Origin: JABAQJ01 sp046327745 | GTDB lineage: Bacteria > Gemmatimonadota > Gemmatimonadetes > Gemmatimonadales > Gemmatimonadaceae | Assembly: GCA_046327745.1 (NCBI GenBank) | Contig: JAXLXV010000032.1 | Location: 1 to 64,000, forward strand | Reading direction: 5' to 3' | Length of the DNA: 64,000 nucleotides | Shown: positions 63,072 to 64,000 of the stretch, piece by piece | How the letters are laid out: the number at the start of each line of letters is the position of its first letter | How positions within the stretch are numbered: the first letter of the stretch is position 1 | Notes under the pieces: generated by a model | Databases searched by the model: none | Told to the model about the DNA's origin: nothing | The model's input: only the letters and a program-made list of their open reading frames with translations | Made by a program: the position numbers and the translations under genes

Positions 63072-64000
63072 ATGACCACGCGAACGCTTCGAAAAACCCC
63101 CTTCCTATTCATCCGCGGCGCGTCCCTGGCGGCGGCACTGGCTGTCGCCGCGTGTACCGATGTCGACGCGCCCACCCAGCCCATCCTTCCGTCAGCATCA
63201 ACTTCCGATGTGGTCGAGGGCGCGATGGCGGATGACGCCGGCGCACCGGCGGTGCATCCCACCGTGCAGCAAGCTGCCGCCCGCGCGGCATCGCTTGGCA
63301 TTCAGGCCGGACCTTTGATGGCGTGGCACGGCGGCCCCATCATCCCGAATCCAAAGGTCGTCACGATCTACTGGTCGAACAGCCGCATCTATACGAATGG
63401 GCCAACGCCAGGCGCTGTGGGGGCGGGGACGAGCGATCTCTCGGTCGTTGGCTACTTCTTGCGCCACATGGGAGGCACGCAGTTCTGGAGCATCAACAGT
63501 CAGTACTACGACATGCCGGGCGGAATCAAACGCTTTGTCCCGAACTCCCTGCAGTACACCCGCTTTTGGGCCAACAACACCAACGTACCAGCATCGCACG
63601 CTTCAGTGTCCGACGCTGCCATTCGCGCGATGGTCAGCGCGGGCATCACCGCAGGTAAACTCCCGCTGGATGCGAACGCTGTGTACGCCGTTTTCAGCGG
63701 GCCCACCGTGAACCTCGGCGGGAATTTCGGAGGTTCACAAGGATACTGTGCCTATCACAATCGCTTCACGTACGTCGTGGCAGGATTGACGTACACGCTG
63801 AAGTACGCCGTGATGCCGTACAACGCGGATCTCGTGGGTTCGTGCACCGCCGTGAACAGCCCGGGCCACTCGCCTAACAATGACTTTGCCGCCGACGCCG
63901 AAGTGAATACGCTGTCGCATGAGCTCGAGGAGGCCGTGACCGACCCGCGGCTGAATGCCTGGTACGACACGCAGTCGCCGGCGCAGGAGAATGCGGACAA
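63072..64000 (+). CDS. lipoprotein with an EXORDIUM/PHI-1-like domain (3' end outside window)
   Basis: The frame is open from ATG 63072 (preceded by AAAGGA) to the last base; it is at least 309 aa. Signal RGASLAAALAVAAC with lipobox Cys near residue 28. After a Pro/Ser/Ala linker the domain starts MAWHGGPIIPNPKVVTIYWSN, then SVVGYFLRHMGGTQFWSINSQYYD, VPASHASVSDAAIRAMVSAG, and an HExxE stretch in SHELEEAVTDPRLNAWYDT. It resembles the PHI-1/EXORDIUM family, with bacterial members often labelled hypothetical. Whether HELEEAVTDP binds metal is unknown. About 165 bp separate it from the PadR gene, without clear promoter. Confidence 0.75.
   Translation, partial: MTTRTLRKTPFLFIRGASLAAALAVAACTDVDAPTQPILPSASTSDVVEGAMADDAGAPAVHPTVQQAAARAASLGIQAGPLMAWHGGPIIPNPKVVTIYWSNSRIYTNGPTPGAVGAGTSDLSVVGYFLRHMGGTQFWSINSQYYDMPGGIKRFVPNSLQYTRFWANNTNVPASHASVSDAAIRAMVSAGITAGKLPLDANAVYAVFSGPTVNLGGNFGGSQGYCAYHNRFTYVVAGLTYTLKYAVMPYNADLVGSCTAVNSPGHSPNNDFAADAEVNTLSHELEEAVTDPRLNAWYDTQSPAQENAD

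Overview
High-GC bacterial chromosome window (about 62-63% GC by eye) with about 43 protein genes, packed tightly on both strands. No rRNA, tRNA, CRISPR array, IS element or prophage was recognised. The gene content points to Gemmatimonadota or a close relative with Acidobacteria-like features (inference). The reasons are two PadR regulator + large ADOP/MacB-type permease pairs, an ECF sigma factor (TIGR02999-like) overlapping a Ser/Thr kinase with a PD40 propeller, a DUF5916 outer-membrane protein, a TonB plug-only protein with carboxypeptidase-regulatory-like repeats, and many exported enzymes.

Layout. 0-7.2 kb: DUF5916 barrel (cut by the left edge), exported proteins of unknown function, a BtuF-like protein coupled to a pRiA4b ORF-3-like protein, and a propeller lipoprotein. 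7.6-12.3 kb: a 1581-aa signalling protein joining TPR, HD-GYP, GGDEF, an AAA/STAND-type ATPase and more TPR. 12.3-15.8 kb: a 1163-aa caspase-like protease fused to DUF4384 and an alpha/beta-hydrolase. 16.3-22.3 kb: a sulfur module of FadL-type porin, DsrE2-like protein, TusE/DsrC-like protein, DUF1641 protein and SQR-like flavoprotein behind a candidate sigma-54 promoter, next to a sigma-54 activator whose PAS domain carries a Cys cluster. The same 8-N4-8 motif lies upstream of both transcription units. 23-28 kb: GH127-like glycosidase and a LuxR-type ATPase regulator. 29-32 kb: cupin, PLP decarboxylase and SAM methyltransferase operon. 32.5-37.6 kb: poly-Gly lipoprotein, a Ser/Thr kinase fused to BRCT, and the first PadR-ADOP operon. 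37.7-49.3 kb: metabolic and exported enzymes, including ilvE-like aminotransferase, a quinoprotein dehydrogenase and an M24 peptidase, plus a zinc-ribbon protein coupled to an unknown protein. 49.4-56.2 kb: a divergent MarR/ClC pair and an ECF sigma-kinase pair. 56.2-64 kb: amidohydrolase, plug-only protein, second PadR-ADOP operon, and a lipoprotein running off the right edge.

Most notable. (1) The SQR/DsrE/TusE/DUF1641 operon with its sigma-54 activator and duplicated operator-like motif. (2) Three unusual fusions: c-di-GMP turnover + STAND-type ATPase, caspase + lipase, kinase + BRCT. (3) An over-represented octamer CGTTAGGC on both strands. (4) Paired PadR operators in front of both ADOP operons. 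Start codons were often moved downstream of the longest reading frame to a start with a Shine-Dalgarno sequence or signal peptide; such choices are stated per gene. All family assignments come from reading motifs, not from database searches.
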